Shown in pieces: positions 11,546-23,655 of a stretch of 64,000 nucleotides of DNA. The translations under genes were made by a program, and so were the position numbers. Each line of letters starts with the position of its first letter. The first letter of the stretch is position 1. The notes beneath the pieces are model-generated. The model did no database searches, had not been told where the DNA came from, and saw nothing but the letters and a program-made list of their open reading frames with translations. The stretch comes from Capra hircus (taxonomy: Eukaryota; Chordata; Mammalia; Artiodactyla; Bovidae): NCBI RefSeq assembly GCF_001704415.2, contig NC_030814.1, positions 69,371,121-69,435,120 on the forward strand, given 5' to 3'.

Positions 11546-12809
11546 TGCCGGGGTCCAGCCCCGGTGGATCAAGGGAATTTGAAGGGTGGATGGCATTGGC
11601 AAGGAAAGAGAAATAGTGTAGTAGGAAAATTAAATGGAGAAAGAGGGCTGAATAACTTGGATTACATGGAAGACCAATAAAATTCCAGAAAAGGAATTTG
11701 CACCATCTACGTTGGGCCACCAGCGCTCGCTTGAATATCTAAGGGTGCCTCTCCTTAGGCTCTCTTTCGCACGCAGGTCTTGACAGCCAGGGCAAGTAAG
11801 TAGACTTGGCGAGCCTTCGCGCCCCAGATGGGAATTCAGCCTGAAATTAAAGTAAAGAGGAGAGGGAGGGAAAGGAAGAAAAGGAGAGAGAGAGAGAGAG
11901 AGAGACACGGGGGAAACCAGTCCAGCGACTGGCTCCAGCCTCTATTGTTCAAAAGGCCTTTTATACTTTTGATAAAACATGGACATCAATGGGTAACACA
12001 AAGTTATGCAGCGTTAGCAGTCCAGACTCTTATCAAAACCAGGCTTTTCTCTCTGCATACCTAATTGTATACACAAGTCTTAGGTAATTTACATCATCTT
12101 CCAGCCAAAAGGACCAATTAACATTTTACAGCCTTTTTTCTGATAAGGGTTTGTCAACCAGAAGACTTATTTATGTTGATCTTCCCAAAGTCTGGTGCCA
12201 TTCTCAGAAAGCACAAAATAAAGTTACATTCTTACATAGCAAGGACACATTAGGAGTGCAGTGATATATAACAAAAGAAGTAATTAACTCAAAAGTCTAG
12301 TGTTGCTAACATCAAAACTACTATATATCTTTTTCCATATCCCATTTACATTGATTAACATCCTCCCAGGTGCCTAAAAGATAAAGAATATGGAGGCCTG
12401 GCAGCAATCATTGAGTCAACAGTGAAAACCCTCTACCAATATAATTTTTAACTCTTTAGAAAAGGCTCTGTATCTTTAAGATGCTTTTAAGCTTTGTGCC
12501 TCTCATGGTTGGGGGTGCAAGCAATTCACAAGCTGTAAGAAGTCCAGGGAATCCCTTAGGCAAGCTAGAGAGCAATCAGAGGGGGTTTAACTGAAACATC
12601 CCTTTCAAATGCAGAAGACTAAAGCCCTGAGTTGACTTTTTTTCCAGAGAATATCAGAAGAGTGGAAAAGTAGGCAGATTCTTATTTTTTGGGGTGGCTG
12701 GATGCTCAGGAAATTCCAGGGGAAAAACCTGAGATCTGATTAGCCTTGCCATCAGAGCTCTGCCGCATGACCTTGTCATGGGTGGAATTCCTCACGCTGG
12801 CTCCCAACA
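11546..12809 (-). mobile_element. Solo LTR of a ruminant class II-like ERV (antisense)
   Basis: On the minus strand it starts TGTTGGGAGCCAGC and ends CTGGACCCCGGCA, i.e. TG...CA. A TATAAAAGG box lies at about 11949-11957 (minus sense) with an ERV-like R/U5 downstream, including a GA-rich tract. No internal viral genes are present, so it is a solo LTR left by recombination between two LTRs. Flanks GGTTGC (11540-11545) and GATTGC (12810-12815) form a 6-bp target-site duplication with one mismatch; 6 bp is typical of ERVK-type elements. An AATAAA motif (minus sense) lies near 11668-11673 or in the adjacent R region. Confidence 0.8.
11884..11906. repeat. (GA)n simple repeat in the LTR
   Basis: About eleven GA units, just downstream of the TATA box in LTR sense orientation (CT-rich in that sense). 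Confidence 0.9.
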
Positions 12810-12970
12810 GATTGCCATTGCCTTCTCCGCTGATCCCATCACTTCATGGCAAATAGATAGGGAAACAGTGGAAACAGTGTCAGACTTTATTTTGGGGGGC
12901 TCCAAAGGGGCTTCACTGAGTGACTGAAATGAACTGAACTGAACTGAACTGAAGGGAATATTTCATGCAA

Positions 12971-15900
12971 GTTTAGTTCAGTTGCTCAGTCGTGTCTGAC
13001 TCTTTGCGACCCCATGGACTACAGCACACCAGACCTCCCTGTCCATCACCAACTCCCAGAGTTCAGTGAAATTCATGTCCATGGAGTCGGTGATGCCATC
13101 CAACCATCTTATCCTCTGGCAGCCCCTTCTCCTCCAGCCTTCAATCTTTCCCAGCATCAGGGTCTTTTCAAATGAATCAGCTCTTCACATGAGGTGGATA
13201 AAGTATTGGAGTTTCAGCTTCAACATCAGTCCTTCCAATGAATATTCAGGACTGATTTCTTTTAGGATGGGCTGGTTGGATCTCCTTGCAGTCCAAGGGA
13301 CTCTCAGTAGTCTTCTCCAACACCACAGTCCAAAAGAATCAATTTGTCGGTCCTCAGCTTTCTTTATAGTCCAATTCTCACATCCATACATGACTACTGG
13401 AAAAACTATAGCCTTGACTAGATGGACCTTTGTGGGCAAAGTAATGTCTCTGCTGTCTAGGTTGGTCATATCTCTTCTTCCAAGAAGTATCTTTTAATTT
13501 AATGACTGTCTGCACTGATTTTGGAGGCCCCCCAAAATAAAGCCTGCCACTGTTTCCACTCTTTTTCCATCTATTTGCCATGAAGTGATGGGACCAGATG
13601 CCATGATTTTCATTTTCTGAATGTTGAGCTTTAAGCCAAGTTTTTCACTCTCCTCTTTCACTTTTATCAAGAGGCTCTTTAGTTCTTCTTCACTTTCTGC
13701 CATAAAAGTGGTGTCATCTGCATATCTGAGGTTACTGATATTTCTTCTGGTAATCTTGATTTGAGATCGCACTTCATCCATCCCAGGGTTTCTCATGATA
13801 TACTCTGTATATAGGTTAAGTAAGCAGGGTGACAATATACAGCCTTGACGTACTCCTTTTCCTGTTTGGAACCAGTCTGTTGTTCCATGTCCAGTTCTAA
13901 CTGTTGCTTCCTGACCTGCATACAGATTTCTCAAGAGGCAGGTCAGGTGGTCTGGTATTCCCATCTCTTTCAGAATTTTCCACAGTTTATTGTGATTCAT
14001 ACAGTCAAAGGCTTTCGCATAGTCAGTAAAGCAGAAATAGATGGTTTGTTTTTTTTTTTTTTTTTTTCTGGAACTCTCTTGCGTTTTTGATGGTCCAGTA
14101 GATGTTGGCAATTTGATCTCTGATTTTTATACCTTTTCTAAATTCAGCTTGAACATCTGGAAGTTCATGGTTCATGTATTGTTGAAGCCTGACTTGAAGA
14201 ATTTTGAGCATTACTTTACCGGTATGGAGATGACTGCAATTATGCAGTAGTTTGAGCATTGTTTGGTATTGGCTTTCTTTGGGATTGGAATGAAGACTGA
14301 CCTTTTCCAGTCCTGTGGCCACTGCTGAGTTTTCCAATATGCTGGCATATTGAGTGCAGCACTTTTTCAGCATCATCTTTCAGGATTTGAAATAGCTCAA
14401 CTGGAATTCCATCACTTCCACTAGCTTTGTTTGTAGTGATGCTTTCCAAGGCCCACTTGACTTTACCGTCCAGGATATCTGGCTCTAGGTGAGTGATCAC
14501 ACCATCATGATTATCTTATTCATAAAGATCTTTTTCATACAGTTCTTCTGTATATTCTTGCCACCTCTTCTTAATATCTCCTGCTTCTATTAAGGCCATA
14601 CCATTTCCGTCCTTATCGAGCCCATCTTTGCATGAAATATTCCCTTGTTTCATTTGCATGAAATGTTCTCCAATTTTCTTGAAGAGATCTCTAGTCTTTC
14701 CCATTCTGTTGTTTTCCTCTACTTCTTTGCGTTGATTGTGGAGGAAGGCTTTCTTATCTCTGCTTGCTATTCTTCAGAACTCTGTGTTCAAATGGGTATA
14801 TCTTTCCTTTTCTCCTTTGCTTTTCACTTCTCTTATTTTCGTAGCTATTTGTAAGGCCTCAAACAACCATTTTGCTGTTTTGCATTTCTCTTTCTTGGCG
14901 ATGGTCTTGATCCTTGTCTCCTGTACAATGTCATGAACCTCCGTACATAGTTCATCAGGCATTATGTCTATCAGATCTAGTCCCTTAAACCTATTTGTCA
15001 CTTCCAGTGTATAATCATAAAGGATTTGGTTTAGGTCATACCTGAATGGTTTAGTGGATGTTCCTGTTTTCCTCAGTTTAAGTCTGAATTTGGCAATAAG
15101 GCGTTCATGATCTGAGCCATAATCAGCTCCCAGTCTTGTTTTTGCTGACTATATAGAGGTTCTCCATCGTTTGCTGCAAAGAATATAATCAATCTGATTT
15201 TGGTGTTGACCATCTGGTAATGTCCATGTGTAGAATCTTCTCTTGCATCGTTGGAAGAGGGTGTTTGCTATGGCCAGTGCATTCTCTTGGCTAAACTATG
15301 AGCCTTTGCCCTGCTTCGTTCTGTACTCCAGGGCCAAATTTGCCTGTTACTCCAGATGTTTCTTGAATTCCTACTTTTGCATTCCAGTCCCATATAATGA
15401 AAATGACATGTTTTTTTGGGTGTTAGTTCTAAAAAGTGTTATAAGTCTTCATAGAGTCATTCAGCTTCAGCTTCTTCAGCATTACTGTTTGTGGCATAGA
15501 CTTGGATTACTGTGATATTGAATGGTTTGCCTTGGAAATGAACAGAGATCATTCTGTCATTTTTGAGATTGCATCAAAGTACTGCATTTCAGACTCTTTT
15601 GTTGACTATGGTGGCTACTCCATTTCTTCTAAGGGATTTTGTCCACAGTAGTAGATATAATTGTCATCTGAGTTAAATTCACCCATTCCAGTCCATTCCT
15701 AAAATGTCGACATTCACTCTTGCCATTTCTGTTTGACCGCTTCCAATTTGCCTTGATTCGTAGACCTAACATTCCTGGTTCGTATGCAATATTGCTCTTT
15801 ACAGCATCAATCTTGCTTCCATCACCAGTCACATCCACAGCTGGGTGTTGTTTTTGCTTTGGCTCTATCTCTTCACTCTTTCTGGAGTTAATCCTTCACT

Positions 15901-16186
15901 GACCTCCAGTAGCATATTGGGCACCTACTGACCTGGGGAGTTCATCTTTCAGTGTCCTATCTTTTTGCCTTATCATACTGTTCATGGGGTTCTCAAGGCA
16001 AGAATAGTGAAGTGGTTTACCATTCCCTTCTCCAGTGAACCACATTTTGCCAGAGCCCTCCACCATGACCCATCCATCTTCGGTTGCCTTACACGTCATG
16101 TCTTAATTTCATTGAGTTAGACAAGACTGTGGTCCATGTGATTAGATTGGTTATTTTTCTGATTTTGGTTTCAGTCTGTGGTTTGC
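12971..16186 (-). mobile_element. BovB LINE, about 3.2 kb, nearly full coding length (antisense)
   Basis: Reversed 3' end at 12971, RT at 13494-14111 on the minus strand (with 'YAKAFDCMNHNKLW' and LRYADD), upstream RT at 14023-14500, and the endonuclease side up to about 16100. A T(17) run at 14047-14063 and several frameshifts and stops break the ORF. Flanked by perfect ATTTCATGCAA copies (12960-12970 and 16187-16197), an 11-bp target-site duplication. The flanks themselves are plus-strand BovB sequence, so this copy landed in another BovB. Confidence 0.9.
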
Positions 16187-16362
16187 ATTTCATGCAAAGA
16201 TGGGCCCACTAAAAGACAGAAACAGTATGGACCTAACAGAAGCAGAATATATTAAGAATAGATGGCAAGAATACATAGAAGATCTATATAAAAAAATCTT
16301 AATGACCCAGATAACCATGATGATGTGATTATTCACCTAGAGTCAGACATCCTTGAGTATTT
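16187..16362 (+). mobile_element. BovB fragment (sense), host of the preceding BovB
   Basis: Plus-strand BovB sequence, ATGCAAAGATGGGCCCACTA to CACCTAGAGTCAGACATCC, equivalent to the linker before the RT. Its first bases lie at about 12953-12970, left of the inserted antisense BovB. It ends where the old LINE-1 resumes. Confidence 0.8.
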
Positions 16363-18186
16363 TTGAGAACAAGAGGTGTTAATTTTTTTTTTCAAATGCT
16401 TTCTAGAATTCATCAGTAAAGCTATCTAGTACTGTATTTTAATTTGATTGAAATTTTGAATATTGAATCAATCTCTTTACTTGCCATAATTCTAACTTCT
16501 TTTTCCTTAAAATTTGAGTTAATTTTGGTGCTTTAGAAATTTCTCCATTTCATGAAGACTATTGATCCATTCATAAAATTGTTTATATATTCTCTTATAA
16601 ACATTTTCAGAGTTTTTTTTTAATTTGTGTTTTTAATTGAAAGATAACTAACTACTTTATAAAATTGTGCCGGTTTCTAAGGATATTATTAATGCTATCA
16701 TTTTGATTTCTGAATTTCATATATATGTGACTTCTCTCTTACATTAACTGAAATTTTTTTCACTTTCTTTGTCTTTTCAAAGAGACAACTTTTGGTTTTA
16801 TTAATTCTCTAGATTATTTTTCATTTTTTTCTATTTTCTACCATTTAATATGTTCTTCCTTGTATTATTAATAGCCTTGGGCTTATTTCCCTCTTATTTC
16901 TATTTTTGCAAAAAATGAAATTACAGTGTTGATTTAAGAACATTCTTCATTTTACTGTAGTCATTAATAGATATAAATTTTCTTCTGAGAACTGCCTTTA
17001 CTACATCTCAGAAGTTTAGATATGCTCTGTTTTTATTCATTCATCTCTAAATATTTTCTCTTTCTTATGAAATCTTATTTGACCCATTGGTTATTTATAA
17101 TGTGAATTTTCTAATTTACCTTTGTTTTTAATTTCCAGATGTGTTTAATTGTGATTGAAGAGGGTATATGTGCGATACTGATATGTTTTCAATTTATTGA
17201 GACTTATTTTGTAATCTACCATATGGTCCATTTCAGAAATTTTTCTATGTCACTTGTGAAGAATGTGATTTCTATTGTTAGATTGTCCTATATGTTTTAG
17301 TTATATCTAGATGATGTATTGATCTGTATGAGCCCTCTAGTTTTTATTGTTCTTTGTTGTTGTTGAAATTCACTATCTATTGTATTATTAAATGTGACGT
17401 AATGACATCCCCACTTACAGTGTAGAATTGTCTTTCTTCTTTCTGTCAAAGTTTATGTCATATAGCATGAGGTTTTCTAGTGGATATATGTATATAATTG
17501 TTGCAGTTTCTTTTTGAATTGATAGTTTATTAATATATAAAGACTTTCGTTCTTTTAACATATTTGTTTTTAAATTAACAAAATTAACTTAAAGAGTTCA
17601 ATTCTGTTTTGATTCCTTTCTGTATGAAATACATTTTCTATCATTTCACTTTCATCTTATTTTTATCTTTGCGTCTAAAATAAGTGCTTTGTATACAACA
17701 TATAAAAAATAATTTAAAAAACTACTGTTTCATCGGGTCTGTCTGGACGTATAGTTTGCCATTAATATACGATGTAGTAAATGATAGAAAGACTTATGTC
17801 TGCCAATTGCTCTTTTTTAGTATGTTTAGTCCACTCTCTTATAATTCATCTCCTCAAAACTACTCTTACTTATGATTAATTATTTTAGCAAATTGAATTA
17901 ATATCCTTTCTTATTTCTTTTGTATATATTTTATTGATATTTCCTTTGTTGCTAATTTGGAGGTTGTCTTTTATTAAACATTTAGAACAATTAAATTTGA
18001 ATTTATGCAAAATTAATTTCAATATTAAATATTCTACTTCAATACATTTCACCTCGCTTTTTACTTATTACTGTTTCAAACTGCATTTTTGCATATTGTG
18101 TGGATATAACTGTTAATCCATTTTTTAGCATTTTCCTCTGAAAATAATGTAGAAAATAAAAATTGCAACTACTCACTAAAAACAAA

Positions 18187-19885
18187 GTCAGTTCAGTTCA
18201 GTTCAGTCATGTCCAACTCTTTGCGACCCCATGAATTGCAGAACGCCAGGCCTCCCTATTCATCACCAAGTCCCGGAGTTCATGCAAACTCACATGCATA
18301 GAGTTGGTGGTACCATCCAGCCATCTCATACTCTGTTGTCCCATTTTCCTCCTGCCCCCATTCCCTCCCAACATTAAAGTCTTTTCCAATGAGTCAACTT
18401 TTCCTGTGACGTGGCCAAAGTATTGGAGTTTCAGCTTTAGCATCATTCCTCCCAAACAACACCCAGGACTGATCTCCTTTAGAATGGACTGGTTGGATCT
18501 CCTTGCAGTCCAAGGGACTCTCAAGAGTCTTCTCCAACACTACAGTTCAAAAGCATCAATTCTTCAGTGCTCAGCTTTCTTCACAGTCCAACTCTCACAT
18601 CCACACATGACCAGAGGAAAAACCATAGCCTTGACTAGACAGACCTTTGTTGGCAAAGTAATGTCTCTGCTTTGAATATGCTATCTAGGTTGGTCATAAC
18701 TTTCCTTCCAAGGAGTAAGCGTCTTTTAATTTCATGGCTGTAGTCACCATCTGCAGTGATTTTGGAGCCCCAAAAAATAAAGTCTGACACTGTTTCCACT
18801 GTTTCCCCATCTATTTCCCATGAAGTGATGGGACTAGATGCCATGATCTTCGTTTTGAATGTTGAGCTTTAAGCCAACTTTTTCACTCTCCTCTTTCACT
18901 TTCATCAAGAGGCTTTTTAGTGCCTCTTCACTTTCTGCCATAAGGGTGGTGCCATCTGCATATCTGAGGTTATTAAGATTTCTCCCGGCAATCTTGATTC
19001 CAGCTTGTGCTTCTTCCAGCCCAGCGTTTCTCATGATGTACACTGCATATAAGTTAAGTAAGCAGGGTGACAATATATAGCCTTGACATACTCCTTTTCC
19101 TATTTAGAACCAGTCTGTTATTCCATGTCCAGTTCTAACTATTGCTTCCTGACCTGCATATAGGTTTCTCAAAGGCAGGTCAGGTGGTCTGGTATCCCGT
19201 CTCTTTCAGAATTTTCCACAGTTTATTGTGATCCACACAGTCAAAGGCTTTGGCATAGTCAATAAAGCATAAACAGATGCTTTTCTGGAACTCTTGCTTT
19301 TTCATGATTCAGCGAATGTTGGCAATTTGATTTCTGGTTCCTCTGCCTTTTCTAAAACTAGCTTGAACATCAGGTAGTTCACGGTTCATGTATTGCTGAA
19401 GCCTGGCTTGGAGAATTTTGAGCATTACTTCACTAGCGTGTGAGATGAATGCTATTGTGCAGTAGTTTGAGCATTCTTTGGCATTGTCTTTCTTTGGGAT
19501 TGGAATGAAGACTGATCTTTTCCAGTCCTGTGGCCACTGCTGAGTTTTCCAATATGCTGGCATATTGAGTGCAGCACTTTCACGGCATCATTTTTCAGGA
19601 TTTGAAATAGGTCGACTGGAATTCCATCACCTTCACTAGCTTTGTTCATAGTGATGCTTTCTAAGGCCCACTTGACTTCACATTCCAGGATGTCTGGCTC
19701 TAGGTGAGTGATCACACCATTGTGATTATCTTGTTCATGAAGCTCTTTTTTGTACAGTTCTTCTGTGTATTCTTGCCACCTCTTCTTAATATCTTCTGCT
19801 TCTGTGAGGTCCATACCATTTCTGTCCTTTATTGAGCCCATCTTTGCATGAAATGTTCCCTTGGTAGTTGTCATGTTTCTTTTAT
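18187..19885 (-). mobile_element. BovB LINE, 5'-truncated (antisense), inserted in old LINE-1
   Basis: Begins with (TTCAG)n at 18189 and ends at about 19865-19885 before the RT N-terminal boundary. RT C-terminal domain is open at 18207-18524. The catalytic box at 18834-19073 reads YADG, so the second aspartate is lost. RT fingers region at 19309-19563 and 19452-19895. It separates two parts of the old antisense LINE-1. I could not identify a clear target-site duplication. Confidence 0.9.
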
Positions 19886-20777
19886 TCATGTGCACAGGTA
19901 TCTGACATTTTTTGTATTTTTAAAATTTCTCTGCAATGTACTTATTTATTGCCCAGTTTCCTTTCAGTTCAATCAGAAAATTCACTTAGGCTTTTCATGT
20001 AACAAGTTTCATGGTAATAAAATCTCTCAACTTTTATTTATTTAGAATGTCTTAATTTCTTCCTCATTTTTAAAGCCAATAGTACAGGATATGAAATTCT
20101 AGTTTGACAGATTTTCTTTTTTAGCATTTTAAAAACTGTTATTCAATTGCCTTCCAGCCTCCACTATTTTTTATGAAAATTTGATTGTTAATCTTACAGA
20201 GAATCCCTTGTACATGAGAATTCACTTCTCACTTGTTGCTTTCTGAAATCAGTCTTTGTCTTTCTGTACTTGATTAAAATGTGTCTTGTGAATCTGTTTG
20301 GTTGTGTCTTGCTCAAATACCTAAATTTCTTGTGTTTTTAGATTCATGTATTTCATCAAATATGAAAAATTATGTACTTTTCCCCCCATGAATATATTTA
20401 TTTATTTTGCCATTTTCTCATCTTTTATCCTTATTAGATACATATAATGTATAATCTGGTCTACTAGATAGTATTCCAGAGTTTTCTTAAGCTCCAATTA
20501 TTCTTCTAAATTTTTATTTAATTCTGTTTTTCAGATTCAATAAAAATTTGCCTATCTTCATGTTCTCCTACTGTACCTACTCAAACCTGCTTTAGAATTG
20601 TTTTGCTAAATTTTTCATTTAGTCATTCTGTTCAAATCTATTATTTTTTGATTCCGTTTCCTAATTTTTCATGCTTTCTCATATTTATCTTTTATTTTAC
20701 AGATTTCCTTTATTTTTTCCCAGAGCTTGATTTAGTAATTTTAACATAGTTTTAGGCACTTCTTTTAAAATCTCAGT

Positions 20778-20822
20778 GTGTGTGCTAAGTCACTTCAGCC
20801 GTGTCCAACTCTTTGCAACCCT
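20778..20822 (-). mobile_element. Tiny Bov-A/Bov-tA 3' fragment (antisense)
   Basis: GTGCTAAGTCACTTCAGCCG followed by TGTCCAACTCTTTGCAACCC is the reversed 3' end of the SINE, cut after 45 bp. It is flanked by ATCTCAGT at 20770-20777 and 20823-20830, an 8-bp direct repeat. Confidence 0.75.
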
Positions 20823-21044
20823 ATCTCAGTAGGTACTTCAAATACGGGACTTTGCTACAAATATTATCTGAATTTTTTTTTCCTTTAGGTTTTTTTTTTA
20901 TTTTTTTGCTTTGTATGCTTTATTATTTTTTTTTTTTAGACATTAGACATCATCCTATTCTAACATGGTAACTCAGAGATTATCTTCTCCCAGTCCAGGG
21001 CTTTCTGATTTTCTTTTAATTTTTGAAAGCTCTAGTAGAACATT

Positions 21045-21174
21045 GTGAGAAGGAAGTGGCAACCCACTCCAGTATTCTTGCCTAGAGAATCCTGTGGACA
21101 GAGAAGCCTGCTGGGCTGCTGTCCATGGGGTCGTACAGAGTCAGACACGACTGAAGTGACTTAGCAGCAGCAGC
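21045..21174 (+). mobile_element. Bov-A2-type SINE monomer (sense)
   Basis: GAAGTGGCAACCCACTCCAG through GACACGACTGAAGTGACTTA with an (AGC)n tail. Perfect 11-bp target-site duplication AGTAGAACATT at 21034-21044 and 21175-21185. Confidence 0.9.
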
Positions 21175-21185
21175 AGTAGAACATT

Positions 21186-21594
21186 TGTTTAAGTAACATT
21201 CTAATTTATTTTTTTACTTTAAAAAACTTTGTGTGGTCAATACACGTGCTTGCTTTAAATCACCGTAGTTTTTTAGCTAATATTTTGACAAAAATCTATT
21301 TTAATTCAACAATTAGAAAAAAAAGAAGAAAAAAAACACACAGAAAACTTCTGTAATATAAACCTCTGAAAAATGACACAATATTTACACCTATTATACT
21401 GGTCAGCTTTGTTATTCATATACAGTCAGTAAAAGCTTTTTAGTTATCTGCTATAGAAAGAGTTAAAGTCAGTGTTGTTGCTGTTTTTGTTTGTTTCACT
21501 GGTTGTGTAATTTTCCATTGGAAATAAAGAGTTCTCAATGCTAAACTAGTTTTTACTGTTCATATTAGAGAATAGTATCTTCTATGGTATGGGC
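21186..21594. other. Intergenic sequence
   Basis: AT-rich. An A-rich tract lies at about 21313-21340. No gene or repeat family recognised. Confidence 0.4.
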
Positions 21595-21652
21595 ATGTGG
21601 GAGTCAATGGGGTCACAAAGAGTCGGATACGACTGAATGACTGAACTGAATT
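21595..21652 (+). mobile_element. BovB 3' end fragment (sense)
   Basis: CAATGGGGTCACAAAGAGTC, GGATACGACTGAATGACTGA and a short (ACTGA)-like tail are the extreme 3' end of BovB. About 58 bp only. Confidence 0.7.
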
Positions 21653-23550
21653 GATCTTCTGCGGTGGCTGAAATATCAAGAGACACAATTCTGAAATTTA
21701 TATTTTGAAAGATAGTGACAGTTAATGAAGCCACTTAGGAGATTATTTCTTCAGTTCCTGTGGAAATATTTCTAGTGCTACCACAACTGCATTGTTCTTC
21801 CTTTGGCCCCTAGGGAAGAGTACTCTGACTCTAACCCTGGGAAAGTCCTCAGAAATTAGTTGTGTATTTGCCAAGGTAGAGGACATATCTCCAAGGCTTA
21901 AGATTGATGAAGTCGCAATACTTTTCACAGGGGAATCTCTGACCATGCTTTTCCCTACATCCTGCAACAGGGAAAAATAAACTAAGGGGAGAAAAACACA
22001 AAGGGAATTTCACATTTATCTAAAGCATAGGGATGTGCCACGTCGAAAGACAGCAGGGAGGAGATCCCTTTGCTTATTTCCCTTACAAAATAATCGAATA
22101 TAGTGTGGTCTAGTTCATAGCTATGTTGAAAAGGAACATTTGAAGAATATATAATTAATACTATTCCATTCCTGAAAAATAATCAAACAAAATATTTGAT
22201 GTGAGTATACCTGGCAAGATATAATCTGTGTTATTTCTCACTTGTCTAGAGAGTAACATAGCAGTGCTTTTGCAATTTCATTATTTCTGCAATCTGAGGC
22301 AATAATCAACCTCAGAAATTCATTTAGCCTGAATCTTATCAATGAAAATTTTAAATAAATAATATATTTCTCCTTATATTTAAATATTTAATTTTATAAA
22401 AATGCTAAATAAATTAAAATTGTATTTTTCTATATCAATTTTTTGCTAAGATTATACATAGCTAGAGAGTGTATAACCCTGTTATTCTAAAGGCAGATTT
22501 AAATAACTCTGATAGCTTTCTGAAAAAGAAAATGTATTGCTTTGGGGTATGGCATTGATCTGATTCTCTTGTCAAAACTCTATTTATATTATTTCCAAAT
22601 GGTTTTTTCTTTTCATTTTAGTACTAGAAGAATAGTAATAATGCTAGGAGAAATAGTGATTGATATCTTTTAGTATGACTAAGCACCATGCCATTGACTA
22701 TATAGATAATGGCAATAAGATATACTTTGGACACTTGGTCTGGACATGAATAATATATATTTTAATATTTTTCATCTGAAATCAAAGAATCAAATTCAGC
22801 AAATATATTTTTAAAAGTCTGTCCCAGTTCTTTCCTCTAAATGGTTTCCTCAAATTATAAATTATAGGTCAATTTTTACTCATATTTTTCAAAATCTTTT
22901 CAAATAGTGTTACACCTGCAAAAAGCACAATTTTATTTTTGTTAATCAGATGACAATAGCAAAAAAAGATTAAACTTTTTGGGGTACTAAAACTGAAGGT
23001 TAGATTAGTAAGACTTGTAAACTATCCCTTGACCATACTAACCTAACTTAGCCGTTTAACAAGGTCTAACTTAAAGCTTTTTTTTTTTTTAAATTTTGAA
23101 AAAGTGTACTTTGTATGCAGTACACAACAGAGAACATAAATACTGTGGCATAAACCCTATACACATTTCTATATAAAGATTTATGATTCAAAACATTCAT
23201 AAAGATTTAGTGAAGAAATATCTAGATAGGAACCGTATTGCTGTCATGTTACATTCAGCTGCTGTTTTCATTGTGATCTATAGTATCTGTATTTTTACCA
23301 CCAGAACTTCTTTAAACATGATAAAATGTTTTACATATATAAGAACATTTTTATTATTGGTATTCAATTTTTTATAATAATTTGCATTTATCATCTGTGT
23401 ATTTTGGTACTAAAGCACATGTATATAAAAATATAACTATTGAAAAACATTGCTTCTCTGAAAACAAGATTTCCTTTTAAAAAAAATTTGTAAGAACATT
23501 TAAGGTTTAAGTATAGTCATAAATACTGCATGGTATATTTAAACATTTGA
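21653..23550. other. AT-rich intergenic sequence
   Basis: Nearly 1.9 kb without a supportable gene. Overlapping short open frames at 21743-21980 on both strands have no recognised domain. Very AT-rich at 22320-22440. I see no young repeat. Confidence 0.4.
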
Positions 23551-23645
23551 AAATCCCATGGACAGAGAAGCCTGATCGGCTACAGTCCATGGGTCACAAA
23601 GAGTCGGACACGACTGAGCGACTTCACATTTACTCACTTTCACTT
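23551..23645 (+). mobile_element. Bov-tA SINE 3' half (sense)
   Basis: ATCCCATGGACAGAGAAGCC through GACACGACTGAGCGACTTCA, then TTCACTTTCACTTT tail. The tRNA head is missing. Confidence 0.85.
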
Positions 23646-23655
23646 TAGGTGGATA

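Larger units (their letters stand above)
11283..12831 (-). mobile_element. Bov-A2 SINE (antisense), split by an LTR
   Basis: A dimeric Bov-A2 with a reversed (AGC)n tail (TGCTGCTGCTGCTGC at 11284) and two A modules, each with a GCAAGA(A/G)TACTGGAGTGG block. It is cut at 11545 by a 1264-bp LTR and resumes at 12810 with GATTGCCATTGCCTTCTCC. Flanked by a near-identical 9-10 bp duplication of BovB sequence. Confidence 0.85.
10330..12955 (+). mobile_element. BovB LINE (sense), interrupted by Bov-A2, with internal deletion
   Basis: Plus-strand BovB from AAGATCTTCATAACCCAG at about 10330 to 11282, resuming at 12832 and ending with (ACTGA)n at 12955. RT sequence is readable at 10366-10671 and 10595-11194, including 'FIDYAKAFDCVDHNKLW' and the catalytic LSYADD. 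Between 12904 and 12911 the element jumps from mid-RT to its 3' end, an internal deletion of several hundred bases. The break at 11282/12832 is a Bov-A2 insertion with flanking GGTCCCATC (11274-11282) and GATCCCATC (12832-12840). Confidence 0.9.
8860..20760 (-). mobile_element. Old mammalian LINE-1 (antisense), split into three pieces
   Basis: Three collinear antisense LINE-1 pieces: about 8860-9221 (RT region), about 16363-18186 (upstream RT, endonuclease side) and about 19886-20770 (5' end/ORF1 side). Order and polarity agree with one L1 template. Examples are 'TTTGCTAATATTGTGTGGAAG' near 9160, 'GGTGTTAATT..AGAATTCATCAGTAAAGC' near 16375 and 'GAGAATCCCTTGTACATGAG' near 20200. No open frame of size survives. 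Small L1 segments are missing at the joins, so deletions accompanied the insertions or the divergence is high. It is the host for most younger repeats in this region. Confidence 0.65.

Noticed and set aside
21743..21980. Overlapping open frames on both strands
   Set aside because: Short, no domain, and each is open only because the other strand is.
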